Positions 24,698 to 33,939 of a DNA stretch of 64,000 bases are shown in pieces. Positions within the stretch are counted from its first letter, which is position 1; every line of letters begins with the position of its first letter. Source of the stretch: Pseudactinotalea terrae. GTDB lineage: Bacteria > Actinomycetota > Actinomycetes > Actinomycetales > Beutenbergiaceae. Under the pieces are notes generated by a model. The model searched no databases, was not told the origin of the DNA, and worked only from the letters and a program-made list of their open reading frames with translations. The position numbers and the translations under genes are program-made. The stretch spans positions 186,001 to 250,000 of the forward strand of contig NZ_WNXZ01000001.1 of the NCBI RefSeq assembly GCF_009733845.1. The letters run 5' to 3'.

Positions 24698-26191
24698 ATG
24701 GCCGGGACGCTGGCAGAGAAGGTATGGGCTGAGCATGTCGTGCGTCGAGGCGACGCCGGAGCTCCGGATCTCCTCTTCATCGACCTTCATCTCGTGCACG
24801 AGGTGACCAGTCCGCAGGCCTTCGAGGGCCTCCGACTCGCTGGCAGGAAGGTCCGCCGTCCCGACCTCACGATCGCGACGGAGGACCACAACACCCCCAC
24901 GCTCGACATCGACCTGCCGATCGCCGATCTCACCTCGCGCACGCAGATCGACACGCTGCGGAACAACGCCGCGGAGTTCGGGGTGCGGATCCACTCGCTC
25001 GGTGACGCCGACCAGGGGATCGTGCACCAGGTCGGTCCGCAGCTCGGGCTGACGCAGCCAGGCATGACCGTGGTGTGCGGCGACTCGCACACCTCGACGC
25101 ACGGCGCCTTCGGCGCGCTCGCGTTCGGCATCGGCACCTCCGAGGTCGAGCACGTGCTCGCGACCCAGACATTGCCGCTGGCGCCGTTCAAGACGATGGC
25201 GATCAACGTCGAGGGCGAGCTGCCGCCCGGCACCACCAGCAAGGACATCATCCTGGCGATCATCGCCAAGATCGGCACCGGTGGCGGCCAGGGCTACGTG
25301 CTCGAGTACCGCGGCGAGGCGATCCGCGCGCTGTCGATGGAAGCGCGCATGACGATCTGCAACATGTCGATCGAGGCCGGCGCACGGGCCGGCATGATCG
25401 CGCCGGACGAGACCACGTTCGAGTACCTCCAGGGCCGTCCGCACGCTCCCGAGGGTGCCGACTGGGAAGCGGCGGTGGCGCACTGGCGCACGCTGCGCAC
25501 CGATGACGACGCCGCGTTCGACGTCGAGATCGAGCTGCGCGCGAGCGACCTGGAGCCGTTCGTGACCTGGGGCACCAACCCTGGTCAGGGGCTGCCGATC
25601 TCGGCGAGCGTGCCGGTGCCCGAGGAGATCGCGGAGGAGAACGACCGCATCGCCGCCGAGCGTGCGATCGAGTACATGGGCCTGATTCCCGGCCAGCCGC
25701 TGCGGGAGATCACCGTCGACACCGTGTTCATCGGGTCCTGCACCAACGGGCGCATCGAGGACCTGCGCTCGGTGGCCAAGGTCTTCAAGGACCGGCGCAA
25801 GAACGAGAACGTCCGCGTGCTCGTGGTGCCGGCCTCGGCCCGTGTGCGCCTGCAGGCCGAGGCGGAGGGGCTCGATCAGATCTTCCTCGACTTCGGTGCC
25901 GAGTGGCGCAACGCCGGGTGCTCGATGTGCCTGGGCATGAACCCCGACCAGCTGCAGCCCGGCGAGCGGGCGGCCTCGACGTCGAACCGCAACTTCGAGG
26001 GTCGGCAGGGCAAGGGTGGGCGCACCCACCTGGTCTCGCCGCTGGTGGCCGCGGCCACCGCGATCCGTGGAACCCTGTCGTCCGTCGCCGACCTGGCCGC
26101 CGATGACCCGACGTTCGCCGCGCTCGACGTGGCCGAGCTCGACGGGTCGCCGCTGGTTCCGCTGGACCCTCGGGTCCCCATGCAGGTCTGA
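24698..26191 (+). CDS. leuC: 3-isopropylmalate dehydratase large subunit
   Basis: Forms isopropylmalate isomerase with LeuD, converting 2- to 3-isopropylmalate in leucine synthesis. It is an aconitase-superfamily [4Fe-4S] enzyme of 497 aa. The cluster cysteines are C348 in GSCTNGR and C408/C411 in [27 protein letters not shown] and DEHVPT-equivalent TEDHNTPT are typical. The ATG at 24698 ([10 protein letters not shown]) matches family N-termini and stands 12 bases after AAAGG; a GTG three codons earlier is less well placed. Confidence 0.96.
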   Translation: MAGTLAEKVWAEHVVRRGDAGAPDLLFIDLHLVHEVTSPQAFEGLRLAGRKVRRPDLTIATEDHNTPTLDIDLPIADLTSRTQIDTLRNNAAEFGVRIHSLGDADQGIVHQVGPQLGLTQPGMTVVCGDSHTSTHGAFGALAFGIGTSEVEHVLATQTLPLAPFKTMAINVEGELPPGTTSKDIILAIIAKIGTGGGQGYVLEYRGEAIRALSMEARMTICNMSIEAGARAGMIAPDETTFEYLQGRPHAPEGADWEAAVAHWRTLRTDDDAAFDVEIELRASDLEPFVTWGTNPGQGLPISASVPVPEEIAEENDRIAAERAIEYMGLIPGQPLREITVDTVFIGSCTNGRIEDLRSVAKVFKDRRKNENVRVLVVPASARVRLQAEAEGLDQIFLDFGAEWRNAGCSMCLGMNPDQLQPGERAASTSNRNFEGRQGKGGRTHLVSPLVAAATAIRGTLSSVADLAADDPTFAALDVAELDGSPLVPLDPRVPMQV

Positions 26192-26215
26192 CGCGCAGGG
26201 CTAGGAGGAGTCGTC

Positions 26216-26872
26216 ATGGAGAAGTTCACCACCCACACCGGTATCGGCGTCCCGCTGCGTCGCAGCAACGTCGACACCGACCAGATCATCCCAGCCGTGT
26301 ACCTCAAGCGGGTCACGCGCACCGGCTTCGAGGACGCGCTGTTCGCGGCGTGGCGAGGCAACCCGGACTTCGTGCTCAACCAGGATGCCTACCGCGCCGG
26401 CTCCGTGCTGGTCGCCGGCCCCGACTTCGGCACGGGCTCCTCACGAGAGCACGCTGTCTGGGCGCTCAAGGACTACGGCTTCCGGGTGGTGCTGTCCACC
26501 AGGTTCGCCGACATCTTCCGCGGCAACTCCGGCAAGCAGGGGCTGCTCGCGGCCCAGCTCAGCCAGGAGGACATCGAGCTGATCTGGAAGGTGCTCGAGC
26601 AGGAGCCCGGCACCGAGATCACGGTCGACCTCGAGGCACGTACCGTCACCTGCAGCGACGTCGTGGCCCAGTTCCAGGTCGACGACTACACCCGCTGGCG
26701 TCTGATGGAGGGCTTCGACGACATCGGGCTCACGCTCGCGCACGAGGAGGACATCTCGGCGTTCGAGAAGAGTCGTCCGAGCTACAAGCCGACCACGCTG
26801 CCCGCCAAGCACCTGCCGACCGCGCCGATCAAGGCCGCGCGGCCGATCGCGCTCCCGATCCAGCCCGTCTGA
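26216..26872 (+). CDS. leuD: 3-isopropylmalate dehydratase small subunit
   Basis: Swivel-domain partner of LeuC (218 aa). It has [26 protein letters not shown] near the N-terminus and the substrate-binding [21 protein letters not shown] (~63-83) motif, both intact. It starts 24 bp after leuC with AGGAGGAG eight bases before the ATG, and so belongs to the leuCD operon. The C-terminal ~30 residues are a Pro/Ala-rich extension of the kind seen in actinobacterial LeuD. Confidence 0.96.
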   Translation: MEKFTTHTGIGVPLRRSNVDTDQIIPAVYLKRVTRTGFEDALFAAWRGNPDFVLNQDAYRAGSVLVAGPDFGTGSSREHAVWALKDYGFRVVLSTRFADIFRGNSGKQGLLAAQLSQEDIELIWKVLEQEPGTEITVDLEARTVTCSDVVAQFQVDDYTRWRLMEGFDDIGLTLAHEEDISAFEKSRPSYKPTTLPAKHLPTAPIKAARPIALPIQPV

Positions 26873-27002
26873 TCGGCCGGCCGGCCAGCCGGTCCGGTGG
26901 CGCTCCCGGGCGCGGTGTGGCGCGCCGGGGAGGCGCGGGGAGCGCGACGTACGCTGTCCGGGCCCGTGCACACGGCGGGTGCGACGACGAACGGATGATG
27001 CG

Positions 27003-28316
27003 ATGAGCGCGCTGCAGGTGCACGGCGGGACGCCGCTGATCGGTGAGATCACGGTGCGCGGCGCCAAGAACTTCGTCTCGAAGGCGATGGTCGCGGCGGT
27101 GCTCGGCGAGAGTCCCAGCGAGCTGCGCAACGTGCCGCAGATCAAGGACGTGCAGGTCGTCGCGGACATCCTGAGGCTGCACGGGGTCGACGTCGGGTGG
27201 GACCCCGAGGCCGGCGTCGTCACCATGGACCCGCACCGCGTCGAGACCGCGCTCATGACCGAGGTCAACGCGCACGCGGGCTCCTCGCGCATCCCGATCC
27301 TGCTGTGCGGTCCGCTCGTGCACCGGCTCGGCGAGGCGTTCATCCCCGACCTGGGCGGCTGCCACATCGGCGACCGCCCGATCGACTACCACCTGAGCAT
27401 CCTGCGTGAGTTCGGCGCCAAGGTGGACAAGCTCGACTCGGGTATCAGCATCACCGCACCGCGCGGGCTCACCGGCACGCAGGTCGAGCTGCCGTACCCC
27501 AGCGTCGGCGCGACCGAGCAGCTGCTGCTCACCGCCGTCCGCGCCCACGGCAAGACCGAGCTGCGCAACGCGGCCATCGAGCCCGAGATCATGAGCCTGA
27601 TCGCGGTGCTGCAGCGCATGGGCGCGATCATCTCGGTGGATCCCGGCCGCGTCATCCGCGTCGAGGGTGTCGAGCGACTGACGGGCTACACCTTCACCGC
27701 GCTCCCGGATCGGATCGAAGCGGCGTCATGGGCGTCGGCTGCGCTCGCCACCCGCGGTGACATCTACGTCCGCGGTGCGAGCCAGGCCGACATGGTCACG
27801 TTCCTCAACGTCTACCGCAAGGTCGGCGGCGCCTTCGAGATCGACGACGACGGGATCCGGTTCCGGCACCCCGGCACCGAGCTGAAGGCGATCGCGCTCG
27901 AGACCGACGTGCACCCCGGCTTCATGACCGACTGGCAGCAGCCGCTGGTCGTCGCGCTCACCCAGGCGGCCGGCCTGTCGATCGTGCACGAGACGGTGTA
28001 CGAGAACCGGTTCGGCTTCACCGAGGCGCTCCGTGAGATGGGCGCGACGATCCAGGTGTACCGCGAGTGCCTGGGTGGTGCCTCGTGCCGCTTCGGGCAG
28101 AAGAACTTCTTCCACTCGGCGATCATCTCCGGGCCGACGCCGTTGCGCGCCGCCGACATCGTGGTCCCTGACCTGCGCGGCGGTTTCAGCCACCTCATCG
28201 CGGCGCTCGCCGCGGAAGGCATCTCGAACGTCCAGGGGATCGAGCTGATCAACCGTGGCTACGAGAACTTCGAGGGCAAGCTCGAGGCGCTCGGCGCGAA
28301 GGTCGAGCCGGGCTAG
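27003..28316 (+). CDS. murA: UDP-N-acetylglucosamine 1-carboxyvinyltransferase
   Basis: First committed enzyme of peptidoglycan synthesis: transfers enolpyruvate from PEP to UDP-GlcNAc. It is 437 aa, the normal size. The UDP-sugar lysine is in GAKNF (K22), the catalytic cysteine is C120 in DLGGCHIGDRPID with its neighbouring arginine kept, and the PEP arginine is in PDLRGG near the C-terminus. GAKNFVSKA in place of the usual GAKN(S/A)VLK and DLRGGFSHL in place of DLRAGA mark it as the actinobacterial branch found beside leuCD. It is the target class of fosfomycin, and the presence of Cys at the active site predicts sensitivity of the enzyme itself. Confidence 0.94.
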   Translation: MSALQVHGGTPLIGEITVRGAKNFVSKAMVAAVLGESPSELRNVPQIKDVQVVADILRLHGVDVGWDPEAGVVTMDPHRVETALMTEVNAHAGSSRIPILLCGPLVHRLGEAFIPDLGGCHIGDRPIDYHLSILREFGAKVDKLDSGISITAPRGLTGTQVELPYPSVGATEQLLLTAVRAHGKTELRNAAIEPEIMSLIAVLQRMGAIISVDPGRVIRVEGVERLTGYTFTALPDRIEAASWASAALATRGDIYVRGASQADMVTFLNVYRKVGGAFEIDDDGIRFRHPGTELKAIALETDVHPGFMTDWQQPLVVALTQAAGLSIVHETVYENRFGFTEALREMGATIQVYRECLGGASCRFGQKNFFHSAIISGPTPLRAADIVVPDLRGGFSHLIAALAAEGISNVQGIELINRGYENFEGKLEALGAKVEPG

Positions 28317-28337
28317 CGGGGCCAAGCCGCCAGCCCT

Positions 28338-28544
28338 CGCGTTGCGGATGCGACCTCAACGGCACGAGAGTCAACGCGGGGTGTGTGGCCGCGTTGCGGA
28401 CGTGACCACGACTCCACGAGAAGCAACGCGGCCGCGACCGTCGGGCCGCCCGCGTTGCGGACGTGAGCACGACGGCACTTGAGTCAACGCGGGGGTGCGT
28501 GGCCGCGTTGCGGATGTGACCACGACTGCATGGGAATCAACGCG
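28338..28544. repeat. array of four 41-bp units with inverted ends
   Basis: Four units, each exactly 41 bp (28338-28378, 28390-28430, 28451-28491, 28504-28544), begin with CGCGTTGCGGA and end with CAACGCG. The terminal seven bases are perfect inverted repeats. Spacers are 11, 20 and 12 bp. The inner sequence is conserved (GTGACCACGAC in units 2 and 4). The array fills most of the 352-bp gap between murA and the SPFH genes. It could form four successive hairpins in RNA or be a protein-binding or REP-type array. Confidence 0.92.
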
Positions 28545-28668
28545 GGGTTCCCGCAACCTGCTGCCACGGGCACCTGTGCCCCTGCCGGGGCGCCCGCCGA
28601 GGGAGGGTCCTGTGACAGGATCGAAGGGCCGGGGGCGCGTCGCTGCCGGTAGGCAGGGAGAGTGATCG

Positions 28669-30321
28669 ATGAGCCAGCTGGCTGACGCCGCGCGCAGGAT
28701 CGCGCAGAATCCCGACGTGAGGTCCGCCGTCGGCAGCGCCGTGGACTCGGTGGCCGGTGGCGGCTCTGGTCTGGGCCGAGCTGCCCAGGCGGCGCAGTCG
28801 TTCGGGCTGAACCCGAACGACTTCCCGGGCGCCCGTGCCGAGGGCAGCTCCGCGGGCACCAGGATCGCCGCCGAGACCTGTGCGATCGACGAGGCGAACG
28901 AGATCCTCTCCCGCAGCCACTACGAGATGGGGCCCTCCGGCCCGGTGCATGTGATCACGCCGATGGTGATGCCGAAGACGCGGCGCATCCGGGGCCTGCT
29001 GCCGGTGATCCTGGCGCTTGTCATCGGCGTCGTCGGCTATGTCGTGCTGCTGCCGTTCGACCTGTCGAGCGCGGTGTTCGGCCCGCACTACTGGGCGCTG
29101 GTCGTGCTGACCGCGGCCTACCGCTACTGGCGGCAGGGCATGGTGATGGTCCCCGAGGGGTGCACGGCGCTGATCTCCCGGTTCGGGAAGGTCGAGGCCG
29201 AGGTTGGCCCGGGGCTCGTGACGCTGCTGAACCCCTGGAAGCGCGTCTCCTACATCGTCAACACCACCCGTGAGTACCCGTTCAACGCGCCGATCCGGCA
29301 GGCGCCCACGAAGTCGGGCGTGCAGGCGAGCGTCGACCTGTTCCTCCAGTTCAAGATCACCAACGCGCGCGAGTTCGTGTTCGTGCTCGGAGCGGTGCAG
29401 GGCTTCCAGGACAAGCTGAACAACGCGATCTCGGAGACCACCCGCTCGCTGATCTACGAGCAGGAGGCGTCGGGCATCTACGACCTGGTCGGCGAGAGCA
29501 CCTCGCGGCTGCTGGAGCAGCTCAACGCGCAGTTCCAGCCGGCGGTGCAGCTGACCACGGCGAACATCACGCACGCCGAGCCCGCCAGCCAGGAGTACCG
29601 GATGGACCTGGCCGCACCCGAGATGGTGCGGGTGGCCAAGGAGGCCTACACGTACGAGTACGAGCTGCAGCTGCGCAAGGAGCAGAACGAGGGCGACCTG
29701 AACAAGGATCTCGCCTCGCTCAACGAGACGCTCTCGGCGATCCAGGCCGACATCGCGCGCTACCAGGCGCAGATGGACACCGCGCTCGAGCGGGAGACCA
29801 ACCGTGCCGACGCGCTCGCACGGCAGCGGTTCGTGGAGTCGGAGTCGACCGCCAAGGCCAACGCGGCGCTGCTCGAGGCGCAGGCGCTCGACATCCGCGC
29901 GATGAGCGCCGCGCTCGCCCCCGAGATCCTCGACTACACCTACCAGCAGGACGTGCTCACCAAGCTGGAGTCGCTCTCGGGCTCGCTCCCGCAGATCGTG
30001 CGGGTCGGTGGCGACGGCGACGGCGTCGACTACCTGGCGATCGCCCGCGGCCTGGTCGGTGGTGCCGAGCAGAAGCTGTTCTCGGCCGACGACATGGAAG
30101 CCATCACCTCCCGGCACGAGGAGATCGCGGCTCGTGTCGCGGACCGCGAGGACCGGATCGAGGAGCTGTTGAAGCCACCGGAGGAGACACAGGTGGAGAT
30201 CGTCACCTCACACGAGCAGGACGAGGTCCCCGGGGCGGACCGGGTCGAGGAGATCCGACGATCGGTGGCGATGGACACGGCTGCGGTGGCCGACGAGACA
30301 GGGGAGGCCAGCGATGTCTGA
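28669..30321 (+). CDS. SPFH/Band 7 domain membrane protein (first of a pair)
   Basis: Membrane-anchored stomatin/prohibitin/flotillin-type protein, 550 aa. Residues 1-105 are cytoplasmic-looking and Ala/Gly-rich, two hydrophobic segments follow (~109-130 and 139-152), then the SPFH domain (~157-340, beginning MVMVPEGCTALISRFGKVEAEVGPGLV) and a charged coiled coil (~345-440, LQLRKEQNEGDLNKDLASLNE onward). An acidic tail ends the protein. SPFH proteins form large rings that organise membrane microdomains or restrain proteases (HflKC with FtsH). GGGAGAG nine bases before the ATG is the ribosome site. It overlaps the second SPFH gene by eight bases. Confidence 0.88.
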   Translation: MSQLADAARRIAQNPDVRSAVGSAVDSVAGGGSGLGRAAQAAQSFGLNPNDFPGARAEGSSAGTRIAAETCAIDEANEILSRSHYEMGPSGPVHVITPMVMPKTRRIRGLLPVILALVIGVVGYVVLLPFDLSSAVFGPHYWALVVLTAAYRYWRQGMVMVPEGCTALISRFGKVEAEVGPGLVTLLNPWKRVSYIVNTTREYPFNAPIRQAPTKSGVQASVDLFLQFKITNAREFVFVLGAVQGFQDKLNNAISETTRSLIYEQEASGIYDLVGESTSRLLEQLNAQFQPAVQLTTANITHAEPASQEYRMDLAAPEMVRVAKEAYTYEYELQLRKEQNEGDLNKDLASLNETLSAIQADIARYQAQMDTALERETNRADALARQRFVESESTAKANAALLEAQALDIRAMSAALAPEILDYTYQQDVLTKLESLSGSLPQIVRVGGDGDGVDYLAIARGLVGGAEQKLFSADDMEAITSRHEEIAARVADREDRIEELLKPPEETQVEIVTSHEQDEVPGADRVEEIRRSVAMDTAAVADETGEASDV

Positions 30322-31612
30322 GCAGATCTCGGTGCGCGAGGTCCGGGGAGCCCGGATGAGCTCGATCAAGGAGTCGCTGGCGAGCTGGAACGATGTCGCG
30401 GCGCTGCTGCGCGGCGGCGACGACGGCGCGCTGGTGCCCGTCGTCATCCCGCGCGACAGCCGCGGCACCAGGTGGCTCGTGCCGATCTGGCTCGGCGTAT
30501 GGGCGCTCGCGAGCGCGGTGCTGTTGATGCTGGACGAGCGCGGGGCGCTCGGCACCCTGGCCCTGGTGGCGGGGATCGTGCTGGTGCTGCTCGCTGCGCT
30601 GTGGTGGTGGCGCTCCTCGATCGTGGAGATCGAGGAGGGCACGATCGGTGTGCTCACGAAGTTCGGTGCGATCTCCGGCCCTGGGCTCTCGCCCGGCCGG
30701 CACTACCTGTGGCACCCCTGGAAGCGGGTCGCGTACGTGGTCGACGTGACCACGGAGATCCCGTACTCGGCGCCCGTGCTGTCCTCCCCGACCCACGAGA
30801 ACGTGCCGCTGAAGTCGATCGAGTTCTTCCTGCGGTTCCGCATCCTCGACGCGATCAGGTTCGTGCAGACGATCGGTGCCGGCAACTTCGACCTCGTGCT
30901 GTCGAACTCGGTGCAGGATGCGATCCGGCAGCGGTCGCGCCAGGTCCGCACCGAGCGCGCCTACGACCTGCGCGGCTCCGACGTGAAGGACATGCAGGAC
31001 CTGCTCAACCGGCAGCTGACGCCCTACGGCGTGCAGATCATCGGTTGCAACATCCCCGACGTGCAGCTGCCGGAGGAGTACCGCGAGCACCTGGCCACGC
31101 GGGAGCGGGTCGCCAAGGAGCTGTCCGCGTACGAGAAGGAGTGGGAGCTCGCGCGCAAGCGCCGGGTCGACACGCTGCTGATGGAGATCGAGCGGAGCAA
31201 GAAGGTTCGCGACGCCAAGATCGTCGAGGTCAACGCCGCGCTGAACAAGGCACGCCAGGACGTCGCACAGATGCTCGAGGAGCGCGAGACCGAGGCGCAG
31301 AAGATCCGCTACGAGATCGAGACCGGCGCGCGCACCAACCTGGTGGCCGCGCAGGGTGAGGCGAAGGCTCGCGAGCAGCTCGCCACCGCGTACAAGGACA
31401 ACCGCGCGGTGCTCGGTTACGAGCTTGCCCGACGGCGACTCGACGTGGGTGCGCTGCTCGCCGAGGCTGCCCCGCGCCCTGTCATCGTCAAGACCGATCC
31501 GGCCGGGAGCGGCGGCGCCGACTCCTCGGCGCTCTCGACCCTGCTGCTGGCGCAGCTGCTGCCGCAGCTCGGGCGTGGCGAGGGCTCAGCGCCCGTAGTG
31601 GACCTGTCGTAG
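30314..31612 (+). CDS. SPFH/Band 7 domain membrane protein (second of a pair)
   Basis: Companion of the preceding gene, 432 aa, starting inside its last eight bases. Two hydrophobic helices (~54-72 and ~79-98) precede the SPFH domain (~100-265; IVEIEEGTIGVLTKFGAISG, then GRHYLWHPWKRVAYVVDVTTE, closely parallel to the LLNPWKRVSYIVNTTRE of the first protein). The long coiled coil (~270-350) has ERVAKELSAYEKEWELARKRR. The two proteins are clearly related but distinct, as HflK and HflC are, so a mixed ring is likely. The last 27 bp overlap the convergent uxuA gene. Confidence 0.88.
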   Translation: MSEQISVREVRGARMSSIKESLASWNDVAALLRGGDDGALVPVVIPRDSRGTRWLVPIWLGVWALASAVLLMLDERGALGTLALVAGIVLVLLAALWWWRSSIVEIEEGTIGVLTKFGAISGPGLSPGRHYLWHPWKRVAYVVDVTTEIPYSAPVLSSPTHENVPLKSIEFFLRFRILDAIRFVQTIGAGNFDLVLSNSVQDAIRQRSRQVRTERAYDLRGSDVKDMQDLLNRQLTPYGVQIIGCNIPDVQLPEEYREHLATRERVAKELSAYEKEWELARKRRVDTLLMEIERSKKVRDAKIVEVNAALNKARQDVAQMLEERETEAQKIRYEIETGARTNLVAAQGEAKAREQLATAYKDNRAVLGYELARRRLDVGALLAEAAPRPVIVKTDPAGSGGADSSALSTLLLAQLLPQLGRGEGSAPVVDLS

Positions 31613-32599
31613 CGCCTTGACGTAGCCGAGGGCGAACAGCCTGCCCAGGGTCGCGTACCCGGGGCGGGCGTTGTCCTCGCCCTCGAGGGTGGGTACATGA
31701 TCGGGCCGTAGCGGTCCGTCGAACCCGATCTCGGCGTATGCCTCGACGCACGCCGACAGGTCGGTCTGGCCGTCGTCGTGGAAGGTCTCCACGAAGTCGT
31801 CCGGGGTGCCCACGACGTCACGGAGGTGCACGAACGCGATGGCGTCCCGGGCGCCGAGCTCACGGATCACCGCTGGCAGGTCGTCGGTCATCAGCGCGAA
31901 GTTCCCCTGGCACAGGGTGGCCGCGTTGGCTGGGGAGGGATGCAGGTCGAGGACCCGGCGATAGGCCTCGACCGACCGGATGATGCGCGGCACGCCGCGG
32001 CTGGAGGAGCGCGGCGGGTCGTCCGGGTGCAGCGCGAGCCGCACCCCGGCCTGCTCCGCCTCGGGGACCACGGCGTCGAGGAAGTAGGCGAGCCCGTCCC
32101 ACAGCTGCTCCTCGGTGATGCTGCCCGGCTCGACGACGGGCGGCAGCGCCAGATCACCCTCGCGCGTGTAGCCGGTCGAGAGGGCGCCCCCGCGGATCCG
32201 CACCGCCACGTCCGTGCGTGCCCAGCTGGTGACCGCCATCCAGTTGTAGCAGAGGACGGGGACACCGAGCCGGCCCATGGCGCGGATCTGCTCGATCACG
32301 TGCTCGATCTGCTCGTCACGCCCGGGCAGGCCCAGTCGGACCGCGTCCATCGGCGCGGTGTCCTCGATCGCCGCCATCGTCAGCCCGTGGTCGGCGAGCC
32401 GCTGCTGCTGCGCGCTGATCGCGGCCTCGCCCCACGGGTGCTCCTCCGACCGCGGCGTGGGCACGGCCCCCGCTGCCCGGAGCCATCGCAGCTCCTGCTC
32501 GGCACCGTCGAGCAGCACGACCGCCTCGTCGACGCCGCACTGCTTGACCAGCTTCCACAGCGGGTCGGGGCGGCTCTGGAGCAGCTCGGTGAGCCTCAC
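31586..32599 (-). CDS. uxuA: mannonate dehydratase
   Basis: Converts D-mannonate to 2-keto-3-deoxygluconate in hexuronate (glucuronate) breakdown. At 337 aa it is slightly shorter than E. coli UxuA. Diagnostic segments are VLCYNWMA (~111-118), ALHPDDPP with metal-binding His (~194-201), TLCQGNFALM with the metal Cys (~231-240), FVHLRDVVGTPDDFVETFHDDGQTD and GPLRPDHVPTL near the C-terminus. The GTG at 32599 overlaps the stop of the SMP-30 gene (GTGA) and gives the family N-terminus MRLTELLQS. Its 3' end overlaps the SPFH gene by 27 bp. Confidence 0.93.
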   Translation of the reverse strand: MRLTELLQSRPDPLWKLVKQCGVDEAVVLLDGAEQELRWLRAAGAVPTPRSEEHPWGEAAISAQQQRLADHGLTMAAIEDTAPMDAVRLGLPGRDEQIEHVIEQIRAMGRLGVPVLCYNWMAVTSWARTDVAVRIRGGALSTGYTREGDLALPPVVEPGSITEEQLWDGLAYFLDAVVPEAEQAGVRLALHPDDPPRSSSRGVPRIIRSVEAYRRVLDLHPSPANAATLCQGNFALMTDDLPAVIRELGARDAIAFVHLRDVVGTPDDFVETFHDDGQTDLSACVEAYAEIGFDGPLRPDHVPTLEGEDNARPGYATLGRLFALGYVKALRQVHYGR

Positions 32600-33483
32600 C
32601 CTGCGTACCGTCCCGCGGGCAGGCCGGCCACGCCGGGCCGGCACCGGAACAGGCTGCCCAGGTGCGAGTCAGGCCCGAGCTCCCCGGGGTCGTCGAGCTG
32701 GTGGCCGGTGGTGACGTAGAGGTCGCGGAGATCGGGACCGCCGAAGGCGCAGGACGTCGGATTGGCGACCGGCACCGGCAGGCGCACGTCGAGCTCGCCG
32801 TCGGGCCGGTAGCGGCGGACCTCACCACCTGCGTACATGGCGACCCAGAGGCAGCCCTCGGCGTCGACGGTCATGCCGTCCGGCATCTCCGACTCGGCGA
32901 AGTCGACCAGCACGCGCGCGCTGCTGAGCTCGCCCGTCGCACCGTCGAAGTCGTAGGCCGACAGGATGCCCGGGATCGTGTCGATGACGTACATCGTCGA
33001 GCTGTCGGGACTCCAGCCGAGACCGTTCGACAAGGTCATCCCGGTGACGGCGGCGGTGGCGGTGCCGTCGGTGTCGAGCCGCCACAGCGTCGACCGGCCC
33101 GGCGTGAAGTCGTAGGCGTTGGTGCCGGCCCAGAACCTCCCGAAGGCGTCGCACTTGCCATCGTTGGCGCGATGGGTGGGTCCCAGCCCGAGATCGACCA
33201 GCTGCTCCAGCTCGCCCGACGCCGACAGCGTGGCGAAGCCGCTCTCGATCGCCAGCACGTAGCCGCCGGACTCGCGCACGGCGGCGGCACCGACCGGGGC
33301 CCCGACGTCCAGCTGGGTGTCCGAGCCATCGGCTGGGTCGAAGCGGTGCACCTCACCCCGGATCAGGTTGACCCAGACCAGCTGCTGAGCCACCTCGTCC
33401 CAGACCGGGCCCTCACCCAGGTGCGATCTGGAGTCGAGCACCAGCTCGAACTCGACGTCTGCCTCGACCACGATCCCTCGCAT
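32596..33483 (-). CDS. SMP-30/gluconolactonase/LRE family protein
   Basis: Six-bladed beta-propeller sugar lactonase (295 aa), cytoplasmic. Metal-binding and catalytic landmarks are LGEGPVWDE (E18-type glutamate, ~18-26), PTHRANDGKCDAFGRFWAGTN (Asn and Asp ligands, ~98-118), SNGLGWSPDSSTMYVIDT (~146-163) and PDGMTVDAEGCLWVAMYAGG (~194-213). It likely opens an aldonolactone before the dehydratase encoded by the overlapping uxuA gene. The ATG at 33483 gives a normal family length; the frame is open further upstream but only over an unrelated region. Confidence 0.9.
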   Translation of the reverse strand: MRGIVVEADVEFELVLDSRSHLGEGPVWDEVAQQLVWVNLIRGEVHRFDPADGSDTQLDVGAPVGAAAVRESGGYVLAIESGFATLSASGELEQLVDLGLGPTHRANDGKCDAFGRFWAGTNAYDFTPGRSTLWRLDTDGTATAAVTGMTLSNGLGWSPDSSTMYVIDTIPGILSAYDFDGATGELSSARVLVDFAESEMPDGMTVDAEGCLWVAMYAGGEVRRYRPDGELDVRLPVPVANPTSCAFGGPDLRDLYVTTGHQLDDPGELGPDSHLGSLFRCRPGVAGLPAGRYAG

Positions 33484-33509
33484 CCACTTGGAGCCACGTG
33501 GCCCGGAGC

Positions 33510-33887
33510 CTATCCAGAGCTGAGCGACCAGCGATGACCGAAGGGGTCGACGAGCCAGCCGAGCCGCTCGCCCCAGGGCTGGTCGGTGGGTTCGCGGTCG
33601 ATCGTGGCACCGGCGGCGACGGCGCGCTCGTAGGAGGCGTCGACGTCGGCCACGGTGAGCATCAGCGCCGTCGTGCTGTGCCCGAGCGTGGCGGGCGCGT
33701 ACGCGCCGTACTCGGTGAACTCGTCGGAGAGGTAGAACACGTCCTCGCCGATGCGCAGGGCCGTGTGGCCGATCTTGCCGCCTTCCTCGGTGTAACGCTC
33801 GCCGAGCTCCTCGGCTCCGAAGGCAGCGGTGTAGAACGCGACGGCTGCGACGCCGTCGTGGACCGTGAGGTAAGGGATGAGCGACAT
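33510..33887 (-). CDS. VOC superfamily (PhnB-like glyoxalase-fold) protein
   Basis: Protein of 125 aa with two betaalphabetabetabeta units: MSLIPYLTVHDGVAAVAFYTAAFGAEELGERY at the start, LMLTVADVDASYERAVAAGAT in the middle and QPWGERLGWLVDPFGHRWSL at the end, the standard PhnB/YP_ pattern. Function is not predictable beyond small-molecule binding or isomerisation. AAGGAG lies four bases before the ATG. It is separated by 26 bp from the SMP-30 gene on the same strand and may be co-transcribed with it. Confidence 0.88.
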   Translation of the reverse strand: MSLIPYLTVHDGVAAVAFYTAAFGAEELGERYTEEGGKIGHTALRIGEDVFYLSDEFTEYGAYAPATLGHSTTALMLTVADVDASYERAVAAGATIDREPTDQPWGERLGWLVDPFGHRWSLSSG

Positions 33888-33939
33888 GGGACTCCTTCGT
33901 CCGGGCGATCGTCGTGTCGTCGCGTGAGATCACGGTAGA

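Noticed and set aside
28338-28544. Possible CRISPR array
   Set aside because: Units of 41 bp are far longer than the 11-20 bp spacers, ends are inverted repeats, the interiors are conserved instead of variable, and there are no cas genes.
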